From positions 1 through 9,144 of the forward strand of contig JANTHH010000115.1 of NCBI GenBank assembly GCA_024762485.1: a stretch of DNA of 9,144 nt, in the 5' to 3' direction. The notes below the pieces were generated by a model that did no database searches, was not told the DNA's origin, and saw nothing but the letters and a program-made list of their open reading frames with translations. The position numbers were made by a program, and so were the translations under genes. Source of the stretch: Chromatiales bacterium. Lineage in GTDB: Bacteria > Pseudomonadota > Gammaproteobacteria > Chromatiales > Chromatiaceae. Of this stretch, positions 1-8,169 are shown piece by piece; positions within the stretch are counted from its first letter, which is position 1, and each line of letters starts with the position of its first letter.

Positions 1-1047
1 CACGCGGCCAGCGAGATCCTGCGTCTCGATCTCGGTGGCTACCGCGGCGAACCCCTGGAAAAGATCGCCGAGGACAACCCGCAGCTGATGCCGCTGGTCG
101 AACACCTCTCGGCGGTGCTGCACAGCAGCGGACGCCAGCAGGGTGCGGAGGTGGTGCTGTACCGCAGCGAGGGCCGCCAGGTGCTGCTCTACCGCTGCTC
201 GGAGCTGGCCTCGGCCGAGCCTGGCCAGGTCGGTCACGTGGTGGTGTTCGACGACATCACCGCCATGATCCAGGCGCAGCGCAATGCGGCCTGGGGTGAA
301 GTGGCACGGCGCCTCGCCCACGAGATCAAGAACCCACTCACGCCCATCCAGCTGTCGGCCGAACGGCTGCGTCGCAAGTGCCTGCCCCAGCTCCAGGGCG
401 AGTACGCCGAGGTGCTCGACCGCGCCACCCATACCATCGTGCAGCAGGTGGAGGCGATGAAGGCCATGGTCAATGCCTTCTCCGACTACGCCAAGCCGTC
501 CAAGATCGAGCCCGAGCCACTGGACATCAACCAGCTGATGGGCGAGGTGCTGGAGCTCTACAAGGGTCTCGGCGCGCCTGTCACCTTCCGCTCGGGCGTC
601 GATCATCTGCGGGTCGAGGCCGATCCCGTGCGTCTGCGTCAGGTGATCCACAATCTGCTGAAAAATGCCCAGGAGGCTGTCGCCGGCAGACCGGACGGTC
701 AGGTCTGGGTGGACATCGCCAGGGGCCGCCAGGACGATTGCGAATATGCCGAGATCGCCATCAGCGACAACGGTCCGGGCTTCGAGGCCGACGCCCTGGG
801 CCGTATCTTCGAGCCCTACATCACCACCAAGACCAAGGGCACCGGCCTGGGCCTGGCCATCGTCAAGAAGATCATCGACGAGCACGGCGGCATCATCTGG
901 GCGGAGAATACCCGCGATGGCGGCGGACGGGTGGTGATCCGTCTGCCTGCGCTGCAGGACTCGACTGGCAAGACGGCCTGCGACAACAGGCTGCCGGCGA
1001 CCAGCCCGGACGACGGATCAAAAACAAAAAAGAGGATCAGTGTATGA
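1..1047 (+). CDS. ntrY: NtrY-like sensor histidine kinase, C-terminal part (5' end outside window)
   Basis: The frame is open from base 1, so the gene starts upstream and only the last 348 residues are present. They begin inside a PAS-like domain (start of the window to about residue 90). The dimerisation/phosphoacceptor helix follows, with the H-box RRLAHEIKNPLTPIQ; its phosphorylatable His codon is at 319-321. The HATPase domain has an N-box (NLLKNAQEAV), a G1 box (DNGPGF) and a G2 box (GTGLGLAIVKKI). The LAHEIKNPLTPIQLSAERLRRK pattern is typical of NtrY. Full-length NtrY proteins carry several N-terminal membrane helices, a HAMP domain and a PAS domain, which would lie upstream. The kinase should autophosphorylate and pass phosphate to the NtrX-like protein encoded next. 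Its stop TGA overlaps the ntrX ATG (ATGA at 1044-1047), suggesting translational coupling. The residues after the HATPase domain (about 319-348) are polar and unconserved-looking. Confidence 0.9.
   Translation, partial: HAASEILRLDLGGYRGEPLEKIAEDNPQLMPLVEHLSAVLHSSGRQQGAEVVLYRSEGRQVLLYRCSELASAEPGQVGHVVVFDDITAMIQAQRNAAWGEVARRLAHEIKNPLTPIQLSAERLRRKCLPQLQGEYAEVLDRATHTIVQQVEAMKAMVNAFSDYAKPSKIEPEPLDINQLMGEVLELYKGLGAPVTFRSGVDHLRVEADPVRLRQVIHNLLKNAQEAVAGRPDGQVWVDIARGRQDDCEYAEIAISDNGPGFEADALGRIFEPYITTKTKGTGLGLAIVKKIIDEHGGIIWAENTRDGGGRVVIRLPALQDSTGKTACDNRLPATSPDDGSKTKKRISV
1031..1036 (+). promoter_or_regulatory. Ribosome binding site of ntrX
   Basis: AGAGGA lies seven bases before the ATG at 1044 and inside the 3' end of ntrY. 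It fixes the ntrX start over the much longer open frame that extends upstream inside ntrY. Confidence 0.7.
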
Positions 1048-2411
1048 CCGCCCCTTACATCCTGGTGGTTGACGACGAGCCGGACATCCGCGAGCTGGTC
1101 AAGGACATCCTCGAGGACGAACACTACCGGGTGGCCACCGCCGCAGACGGCGCCGGCGCGCGCCAGGCACTGCGCGAGCGCAAGCCGGACCTGATCCTGC
1201 TCGACATCTGGATGCCCGATACCGACGGCATCAGTCTGCTCAAGGAGTGGTCCGAGAACGAAGGTCTGCCCTGCCCGGTGATCATGATGTCGGGCCACGG
1301 CACGGTTGAGACGGCGGTCGAGGCCACGCGCCTGGGCGCCTACGATTTCCTCGAAAAGCCCCTGTCACTGGCCAAGCTGCTGCTGACCGTGGAACGGGCA
1401 CTGGAGGCCGACCGCCTGCAAAAGGAAAACGTCGGACTGCGCCGGCTCAACCCCCACATCGCCGAGCCGGTGGGCAAGAGTCCGCAGATGCAACGGCTGC
1501 GCGAGCAGGTCAAGCGGGTCGCCCAACACGACACCTGGGTGCTGCTCAGCGGCGAGCCCGGCAGCGGCCGCGAGACCTTCGCCCGTTACCTGCATGCCCA
1601 CAGCCCGCGCCGCGACCGTCCCTTCATCGATGTCAGCATCACCAGCATCGCCAGCGGCAACGGTGCCCGCGAGCTGTTCGGCGCCGAAGAGGAGGACTTC
1701 ATCCACTACGGTCACATCGAGCAGGCCGCCGGAGGCATCCTCTTTCTCGACGAGGTGGCCGACATGGACCCCGATGCCCAGGCCCTGCTCGCCGGCGCGC
1801 TCGACTCCGGCACCTTCCACCGCGTCGGCGGTGTCGATGCGGTGGAGGTGGACGTGCGTATCCTCGCCGCCACCCGTTATGACCTGCAGCAGCGGGTCAA
1901 TGAGGGCAAGTTCCGCGAGGACCTGTTCTATCACCTCAACGTGGTACCGATCCACGTGCCACCGTTACGCGAGCACCGCGAGGACGTGCCGGAACTGCTC
2001 GGCTATTTCGTCGACCAGTTCGTTGAGCAGGAACGTCTGCCCTACCGCCATTTCAGCCTCGGCGCTCAGAACCATCTGCGCAACTACGACTGGCCAGGCA
2101 ACGTGCTGGAACTGCGCAACCTGGTACAGCGCCTGCTGATCCTCGGCGAGGGCGAGGAAATCAGCCAGGACGAAGTCCAGGCGGCGCTCGGCGCCGAGCG
2201 CGGCAGCGAGGCGGCCGGCACCCAGCTCGGCCTGTCACTCGACCAGCCACTGCGCCAGGCCCGCGAGGCCTTCGAGAAGATCTATCTCGAATACCAGCTC
2301 GACAAGCACCACGGCAATGTCACCAAGATGGCCCAGGAGGTGGGCATGGAACGCACCCACCTCTACCGCAAGCTGCGTGCGGTGGGCATCGAGATCAAGG
2401 AGCGTCGCTGA
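1044..2411 (+). CDS. ntrX: NtrX-like response regulator (REC - AAA+ - Fis HTH) with degenerate ATPase motifs
   Basis: 455 residues, the usual NtrX length. The receiver domain (about 1-120) has the acidic pocket D10/D11, phosphoacceptor D54 (LLDIWMPD) and K105. A sigma-54-type AAA+ domain spans about 143-375. Walker B is intact (ILFLDEVADM, about 232-241). Walker A reads GEPGSGRE (170-177) with Arg176 in place of the usual Lys. The GAFTGA loop is absent: after ELFG comes AEEEDFIHYGHIEQA. The usual FREDLYYRLN is FREDLFYHLN (His297 at the putative arginine finger), and GNVREL is GNVLEL (Leu355 at sensor II). A Fis-type helix-turn-helix (about 423-455, GNVTKMAQEVGMERTHLYRKL) closes the protein. 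Loss of GAFTGA is a known NtrX trait and implies it does not open sigma-54 promoters; the additional ATP-site changes are read directly from the codons. The start at 1044 is supported by AGAGGA seven bases upstream and the overlap with ntrY. It probably acts as a phosphorylation-controlled DNA-binding protein in nitrogen or redox/envelope regulation. Confidence 0.92.
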   Translation: MTAPYILVVDDEPDIRELVKDILEDEHYRVATAADGAGARQALRERKPDLILLDIWMPDTDGISLLKEWSENEGLPCPVIMMSGHGTVETAVEATRLGAYDFLEKPLSLAKLLLTVERALEADRLQKENVGLRRLNPHIAEPVGKSPQMQRLREQVKRVAQHDTWVLLSGEPGSGRETFARYLHAHSPRRDRPFIDVSITSIASGNGARELFGAEEEDFIHYGHIEQAAGGILFLDEVADMDPDAQALLAGALDSGTFHRVGGVDAVEVDVRILAATRYDLQQRVNEGKFREDLFYHLNVVPIHVPPLREHREDVPELLGYFVDQFVEQERLPYRHFSLGAQNHLRNYDWPGNVLELRNLVQRLLILGEGEEISQDEVQAALGAERGSEAAGTQLGLSLDQPLRQAREAFEKIYLEYQLDKHHGNVTKMAQEVGMERTHLYRKLRAVGIEIKERR

Positions 2412-2419
2412 GCGCGGGC

Positions 2420-2448
2420 AAAAAAAACCCGCTCACCAGGGAGCGGGT
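2420..2448 (-). terminator. Intrinsic terminator of the hydrogenase transcript (minus strand)
   Basis: The minus strand reads ACCCGCTC - CCTGGT - GAGCGGGT: a perfect 8-bp GC-rich stem (2441-2448 with 2427-2434) and a 6-base loop. An uninterrupted T run follows, down to 2420. On the plus strand the same hairpin is preceded by A8 and followed by TCTCAATGG, so it is a poor terminator for ntrX unless it works through an alternative stem (GCGGG at 2414-2418 with CCCGC at 2428-2432). It sits at the convergent junction and most likely ends leftward transcription from the hydrogenase genes. Confidence 0.8.
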
Positions 2449-2626
2449 CTCAATGGCGCTGTCCGGCGCCGGAGGAGGATCAAACTACCGGCCCGCTAAA
2501 GGGGAGGAAAGAGGACCGGTGCACAGCCACTTGCTGTAACCGGGTTAACGGCGCGTAACCCGGCCACTTTAGCGAAGGCTGAAACTGGCGAACGAGATTC
2601 CAGCCCCCCACCACCGGTGTCGATTC
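2449..2626 (-). other. Inverted-repeat-rich intergenic stretch; possible structured 3' UTR or small RNA
   Basis: No convincing gene is seen here. Several exact inverted repeats nest together. CGCTAAAG (2494-2501) pairs with CTTTAGCG (2567-2574), enclosing two hairpins: CCGGGTTA/TAACCCGG (2540-2547 with 2556-2563) and ACAGC/GCTGT (2523-2527 with 2533-2537). Together these form a three-way junction. Outside it are GGCTG/CAGCC (2577-2581 with 2601-2605) and GGCGC/GCGCC (2455-2459 with 2466-2470), the latter next to the terminator. On the minus strand two pyrimidine tracts, CCTCCTCC (2471-2478) and CCTCTTTCCTCCCC (2501-2514), resemble anti-Shine-Dalgarno seeds. The minus strand is preferred because the only good terminator lies in that direction. 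No known RNA family was recognised; RNase P-like and riboswitch-like resemblances were examined and dropped. Confidence 0.4.
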
Positions 2627-2839
2627 TCAGGATCCGTCGTGATGCCGTCGCAGCCACCACACCACACCAGCCACCATGGCAACCGCCGCCAGCCCCCAGG
2701 CCTGGTCCGGCACATCCAGGTGCACGCCCCGGAAGTGCGGGTGATCGCCCGGATGGGCGAGTGCAGTGACCGGTGACAGGGTCAAGAACCACAGCGCCAC
2801 CGACCGGCAGCGACCGCCGTATCTGACAACCTTGTTCAT
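2627..2839 (-). CDS. Small His-rich membrane protein encoded at the end of the hydrogenase operon
   Basis: 70 residues, not recognised as a named family. The N-terminus has basic residues (K3, R6, R10, R12), then a hydrophobic stretch (14-27) ending ALA at 26-28, which looks like a signal peptide cut before His29. The predicted mature part starts with a short His-rich segment, HPGDHPHFRGVHLDVPDQ (29-46). It continues with one membrane helix (about 48-63, ending VVWWL) and a short basic tail RRHHDGS. The expected layout is therefore a short periplasmic His-rich loop on one anchor. The start at 2839 is chosen over an in-frame ATG at 2857 because AGGAGA lies seven bases upstream of it. The gene begins 49 bases after hynL and before the operon terminator, so it is likely cotranscribed. 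It could bind a metal ion, or be a small accessory subunit of the HynSL-Isp complex. The VPDQ-helix-RR ending loosely recalls C-terminal sorting signals, but the match is weak. Confidence 0.65.
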   Translation of the reverse strand: MNKVVRYGGRCRSVALWFLTLSPVTALAHPGDHPHFRGVHLDVPDQAWGLAAVAMVAGVVWWLRRHHDGS

Positions 2840-2846
2840 CTGTACA

Positions 2847-2852
2847 TCTCCT
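2847..2852 (-). promoter_or_regulatory. Ribosome binding site of the small membrane protein gene
   Basis: AGGAGA on the minus strand lies seven bases before the ATG at 2839. It falls inside the longer reading that would start at 2857, so it favours the shorter 70-residue product. Confidence 0.65.
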
Positions 2853-2888
2853 GACATTTAGGCTGTATAAACGAAGTGGGCGTTCACT

Positions 2889-4654
<1,766 letters not shown>

Positions 4655-4658
<4 letters not shown>

Positions 4659-5944
4659 GATTGTTCTCCACCTTGTGCACCGGGCTCAGACTCGGCCAGG
4701 TGCTCGGCCAGCAGATCGGCCAGGCCCTTCACCTCGATATCCATGTCGTAATATTCCAGGCCGTCCTCCAGCATGTCCCGGCAGTTGGCGCAGCTGGTGA
4801 CCAGGGTGGTCAGCTGCAGGCCGTCCAGCTGTTCCTTCTTGCGATGGAAGGCTCGTCGCCGCAGAGGCACCGCGCGCTCGTTGGCGCTGACACCGCCACC
4901 GCCACCACAGCACCAGTTGTGGATGCCGGCATCGGGCATCTCCACGAAGTCCTCCGCCACCTGGTCCAGCAGCCGTCGTGGCTGCTCGATCACACCGCCG
5001 CGGCGCACCATCTGACAGGGATCGTGAAAGGACAGCCGACCGGTCTCTCTGCTGTCGAGCTTCAGCCGCCCCTCGGCGCGCAACTGATCCAGCAGCTCGG
5101 CGACATGGATCACCTCGAAGGGATAGGGCCGGCCGATCAGGTTGGGCCCCTCCCAGCGCAGCGCGGTATAGGCGTGACCGCATTCGGGACTGATGACGTA
5201 TTTCACCTTGAGTTTTTCGGCCGCGCTGACGATGCGCTGCACCAGTTCGGCGGCGATGTCGGAGGAGCCGATCTGGATACCGGCATTGGTGGCCTCGTAG
5301 GCCTCGCTGGACAGGGTCCAGCTGACGCCCGCCTGGTGGAAGATGCGGGTCAGCGCCGGCAGGGTGTCGGTGAACACCATGGTCTCGTTGGCGGAGAGCA
5401 GCAACAGATAATCCGCACCGGCCACGTCCAGCGGCACTGGCAGGCCGGCATCCTGCTCGGCGTGGGCCGCCTGCTTGCGCAGGGTCTCCGGCGTGATACC
5501 CATGGGACTGCCGATCTCCACCGTGCGCACGGTCACCTGCTTCAGGCCCTTGGGGGCATGTCCGGCCGCCACCATGCCCTCACGCATCCTGCGGATCATG
5601 TAGGTGATGTCGTTGCCCACCGGGCAGACCAGCGAGCAGCGTCCGCACAGGGTGCAGCTGTCGTAGACCAGCTCCTCCCAGTCGGCCAGCTCCTGGTCGG
5701 TCACCGGCTTGCTGAGTCCCAGCGCCCTGGCCAGCTTGCCCCAGAAGCTGTATTCCTGCTGCCAGACACGGCGCATGGGTTCCAGCTTGTAGATCGGCGT
5801 GTATTTCGGATCACCGGTCTCGGTGTAGAACAGGCAGGCATGGGCGCACACACCGCAATGCACGCAGCTGGAGAAGAAGGCCGCCATGGGCGCATCGATC
5901 TGCGCCTTCAGGGTGTTCAGGCCGCGTTCGAGTTTGCCGCTCAT
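4655..5944 (-). CDS. isp2: Isp2, HdrD/DsrK-like iron-sulfur electron-transfer protein
   Basis: 429 residues. The N-terminal part has two ferredoxin-type [4Fe-4S] motifs, CVHCGVCAHAC (Cys27/30/33/37) and CTLCGRCSLVCP (Cys97/100/103/107). The C-terminal half belongs to the heterodisulfide reductase-like CCG family. The second CCG unit is complete, with Cys310 (FHDPC), Cys345-Cys346 (WCCGGGGG) and Cys385/Cys388 (SCANC), and could bind a non-cubane [4Fe-4S] cluster. The first unit looks degenerate, keeping only Cys255 (SPECGH). No signal peptide or membrane helix is evident, so the protein probably sits on the cytoplasmic face bound to Isp1. In Thiocapsa, Isp1 and Isp2 are needed for electron flow to and from HynSL. 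ATGA overlaps join it to isp1 (5941-5944) and to hynL. The open frame extends upstream to 6451 but out of frame with isp1, so the start at 5944 is preferred. Confidence 0.93.
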
Positions 5945-6600
5945 ACCTGCACCCCCTTGCGGCCGGCGATGGCGCCGTTGTACCAACGTGCCAGCACGAA
6001 GCTGAAGGTATGCATCAGCTTGCTGAAGGGGAACACCACCAGCAGCAGTTCGACGCTGAGGATGTGCCAGGCCAGCATGTCGGTGTAGGGCAGCAGCATG
6101 CGGTTCAGCGCCAGGTAGCCGGTGACCAGCGGCAGCACGGTCACCAGCAGGGCCAGCCAGTCGCCGCAGCGCGACAGGTGCCGGCGCACCGGGTCGATCA
6201 GCCGGTTGATGAACAGCGCCACCAGCGCGGTGATGCTCAGCACCGCCAGCACGTCGATCAGCGACACCGGCAGGCCCGGCCATTCCAGGCCGGTCACGCT
6301 CTTCAGCAGCAGGATGTGGGGCGCATAGAACAGCAGGGTGAGCAGGAAGCCGAGGTGGAACACATAACCGGCGATGAACACCAGCGGCGAGCGCCTGAAG
6401 GTGCCGGCATCCGGTATCGAGCGGGTCAGCACCGTGCGCAGTCCCGGCCACATGGCACCTTCTCTCGGCCGCGACAGGTCCGTCTTGCGGCCCAGCAGGA
6501 GGATGGCAGCCAGGCGCACGATCACGCCGATCACGAATACCGCACCGGCGATCTGCAGCCCTGGCCCGCGCGCCCAGTTGAGCAGTTCAATGCCGCTCAT
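5941..6600 (-). CDS. isp1: Isp1, NarI/DsrM-like cytochrome b membrane subunit
   Basis: 219 residues with about five membrane helices, at roughly 15-36, 71-99, 112-132, 147-165 and 175-203. His82 (YVFHLGF), His95, His179 (LAWHILSVELL) and His197 (KLMHTFSF) lie in or near the helices. They are candidates for the paired haem b ligands typical of the NarI/DsrM/HdrE family; which pairs are used is not decided here. It should take electrons from periplasmic HynSL through the membrane to Isp2 on the inside, or to quinone. Its ATG overlaps the hynS stop (6597-6600) and its stop overlaps the isp2 start (5941-5944), so it is tightly coupled to both. The C-terminal tail is short and basic. Confidence 0.93.
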   Translation of the reverse strand: MSGIELLNWARGPGLQIAGAVFVIGVIVRLAAILLLGRKTDLSRPREGAMWPGLRTVLTRSIPDAGTFRRSPLVFIAGYVFHLGFLLTLLFYAPHILLLKSVTGLEWPGLPVSLIDVLAVLSITALVALFINRLIDPVRRHLSRCGDWLALLVTVLPLVTGYLALNRMLLPYTDMLAWHILSVELLLVVFPFSKLMHTFSFVLARWYNGAIAGRKGVQV

Positions 6601-7691
6601 GACTTGTCCTCCAGGTCTCTGGCGGTCAGCGGCTCGCGCCTGGCCTCGGCATCGGCCTTGTGCCTGCGCCCATACAGGCCCAGCGCGGCACCGGCGGCGG
6701 CGCCCGCGGCGATGGCCGGTGCGGCCCAGTCGCTGCTGTCGCCGATGGGCGCGGACAGCGGGTTGTAGAAGCTGCCGGCATCCCAGAAGTCCGGCTCCGA
6801 GCAGCCCAGGCAGGGATGGCCGGACTCGATGGGGAAACTGGTGCCCTCGTTCCATTTCACCGTGGCACAGGCATTGTGGGTGGTCGGCCCCTTGCAACCC
6901 AGCTCGTACAGGCACCAGCCGTCGCGCGCGCCCGCGTCGTCGAAGGTCTTGGCGAACAGCCCCTTGTCGTAGAACGGCCGGCGGTAGCAGCGATCGTGGA
7001 TGCTGTCGCCGTAGAACATCAGCGGCCGGCCCAGTTCGTCCAGCTCCGGGATGCCGCCGAAGGTCAGATAGTGTGCCAGCACCCCGGTGATCACGGTGGG
7101 GATGGGCGGACAACCCGATACATTGATGATGGGCTTGTCGGTGATGATGTCCGACACCGGCACCGCCCCGGTGGGGTTGGGATCGGCATGGGGCAGGCCG
7201 CCGAAGGCGGCACAGGTACCCACCGCAATCACCGCCGCGGCCTGAGCGGCGGTCTCCTCGAGGATCTGCACGTTGGTCATGCCGGCGATGGTGGAATACA
7301 CCCCGTCATCACGGGTCGGTATGGAACCATCGACCAGCACCAGGTATTCACCGGGATGCTTGTCGATCACCTCGGTGCGCAGGTGCTCGGCGAAGTGGCC
7401 CGCACAGGCCTGCAGGGTGTGATGGTAGTCCAGCGAGATGGCGCCGAAGATCAGCGACTCGAGGGTGGGCGAGTGCGAGCGGGTCAGGGACTCGGTGCAG
7501 CCGGTGCACTCCTGGAAGGACAGCCAGATCACCGAGGGCCGCCTCGCCTTCTCCAGCGCCGCGGCCACCGCCGACACCATCGTGGGCGGCAGCGCCATCA
7601 GCGAAGTCGTGGCGGCGCAGAATTTCAGGAAACTGCGCCGGCTGATGCCCTGCCTGCGCAACTGCTCACCGAGGGTTTCGTTGTCTGCCAT
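6597..7691 (-). CDS. hynS: [NiFe] hydrogenase small subunit with Tat signal and C-terminal anchor (HynS)
   Basis: 364 residues. The twin-arginine signal SRRSFLKFC is at 17-25, followed by a hydrophobic stretch. Cluster ligands visible by family pattern are: proximal Cys62, Cys65, Cys160 and Cys194; distal His232, Cys235, Cys260 and Cys266; medial Cys275, Cys294 and Cys297. The proximal motif is ECTGCTES with Gly64, not the ECTCCSE form, and GVYSTIAG has Ser133 where oxygen-tolerant enzymes have a further Cys. The proximal cluster should therefore be an ordinary four-Cys [4Fe-4S]. A C-terminal Ala/Gly-rich helix (about 322-341) followed by GRRHK anchors the protein in the membrane facing the periplasm. 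The ATG at 7691 is chosen over an in-frame GTG at 7697 because GGGAGGTGA lies directly before it and overlaps the GTG. The stop overlaps isp1. It passes electrons between HynL and Isp1/Isp2. Confidence 0.96.
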   Translation of the reverse strand: MADNETLGEQLRRQGISRRSFLKFCAATTSLMALPPTMVSAVAAALEKARRPSVIWLSFQECTGCTESLTRSHSPTLESLIFGAISLDYHHTLQACAGHFAEHLRTEVIDKHPGEYLVLVDGSIPTRDDGVYSTIAGMTNVQILEETAAQAAAVIAVGTCAAFGGLPHADPNPTGAVPVSDIITDKPIINVSGCPPIPTVITGVLAHYLTFGGIPELDELGRPLMFYGDSIHDRCYRRPFYDKGLFAKTFDDAGARDGWCLYELGCKGPTTHNACATVKWNEGTSFPIESGHPCLGCSEPDFWDAGSFYNPLSAPIGDSSDWAAPAIAAGAAAGAALGLYGRRHKADAEARREPLTARDLEDKS

Positions 7692-7693
7692 GC

Positions 7694-7702
7694 TCACCTC
7701 CC
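7694..7702 (-). promoter_or_regulatory. Strong Shine-Dalgarno of hynS
   Basis: GGGAGGTGA on the minus strand is a near-perfect anti-16S match. GGAGG ends five bases before the ATG at 7691. It contains the alternative GTG, which argues against that start, and suggests strong translation of hynS. Confidence 0.75.
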
Positions 7703-7729
7703 ATGCCGGGGTTCGATGCCGGCCGTTCG
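7703..7729. repeat. Imperfect tandem 13/14-bp repeat before hynS
   Basis: On the plus strand ATGCCGGGGTTCG (7703-7715) is followed at once by ATGCCGGCCGTTCG (7716-7729). It occupies most of the 52-base gap between the hupH-like stop and hynS. It could be an operator-like pair, part of a local RNA structure, or chance in GC-rich DNA. No promoter was recognised in the gap. Confidence 0.35.
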
Positions 7730-7743
7730 TTACGCGGTCGTCA

Positions 7744-8169
7744 CTACGGCTCGACAGTCGCCTTCTGCATGCGTTCGCGCAGCTGCCCGGGGGCGCTGCT
7801 CAGGTCTTCTGCCTGGGTTCGGAGTATCCCGGGGCAGTCGGTGATCTCGATCAGCTCGGCCATCACCTCGTCATTGGCATTGCGGTGTTTCAGCCACCAC
7901 ACGCCGGGCACGGCCGTCTCGTAGATGTCGCTGGGCCCAAGCGCCTCGAGCCGCGCACTCACCTCCCCCTCGCCCAGCAGGGCCTTCAGCGCCTGGTAGT
8001 CGCCAGGGGCCATGGGCAGGCTGCGCAGGTCGATGCTGGCGGTCTCGCCGGTTGCCAGCCAGGCCTCCAGCTGCCCTGCAATCTCGCTGGCGATGGCCAG
8101 CACCTGGGCCGAGGGCTCGCCCACTGCGCCCTCTTCCACCGTAACCGTGATGTCCTGCAGTCCGTTCAT
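7744..8169 (-). CDS. hupH: HupH/HyaF-type hydrogenase maturation protein, single domain
   Basis: 141 residues. The core GEGEVSARLEALGPSDIYET (66-85), then AVPGVWWLKHRNANDEVMAE and IEIT (to 110), is the signature of the HupH/HyaF C-terminal domain. Members of the family assist small-subunit iron-sulfur cluster assembly or protect the immature small subunit from oxygen; the exact role is not settled. Classical HupH and HyaF are about twice as long with two related halves, so this is a one-domain version. There is no sign of frameshift: the frame is clean and starts by ATGA overlap with hynD (8166-8169). No signal peptide is visible, so it should be cytoplasmic. The position just before hynS fits a role on the small subunit. 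The symbol is by domain similarity only. Confidence 0.82.
   Translation of the reverse strand: MNGLQDITVTVEEGAVGEPSAQVLAIASEIAGQLEAWLATGETASIDLRSLPMAPGDYQALKALLGEGEVSARLEALGPSDIYETAVPGVWWLKHRNANDEVMAELIEITDCPGILRTQAEDLSSAPGQLRERMQKATVEP

Noticed and set aside
378..1043. An upstream extension of the ntrX frame inside ntrY.
   Set aside because: The translated extension is Arg/Gly/Pro-rich, while the ATG at 1044 has a ribosome binding site and begins a normal receiver domain.
2519..2539. A tiny plus-strand GTG open frame with SD-like purines upstream.
   Set aside because: It has only six codons before a stop, and the purine tract is better explained as the complement of the minus-strand pyrimidine tracts.
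2538..2563. Inverted repeat GGTTAAC...GTAACC considered as an integron attC-like site.
   Set aside because: The spacing and core sites do not match attC, and there is no integrase or cassette arrangement.
2501..2570. Plus-strand GGGGAGGAAAG followed by hairpins, recalling part of RNase P RNA.
   Set aside because: The match stops after about ten bases, the region is far too short, and other conserved RNase P elements are not seen.
4661..6088. A 475-codon plus-strand open frame antisense to isp2.
   Set aside because: Low-complexity composition and no motifs, while the opposite strand holds all iron-sulfur cysteines of Isp2.
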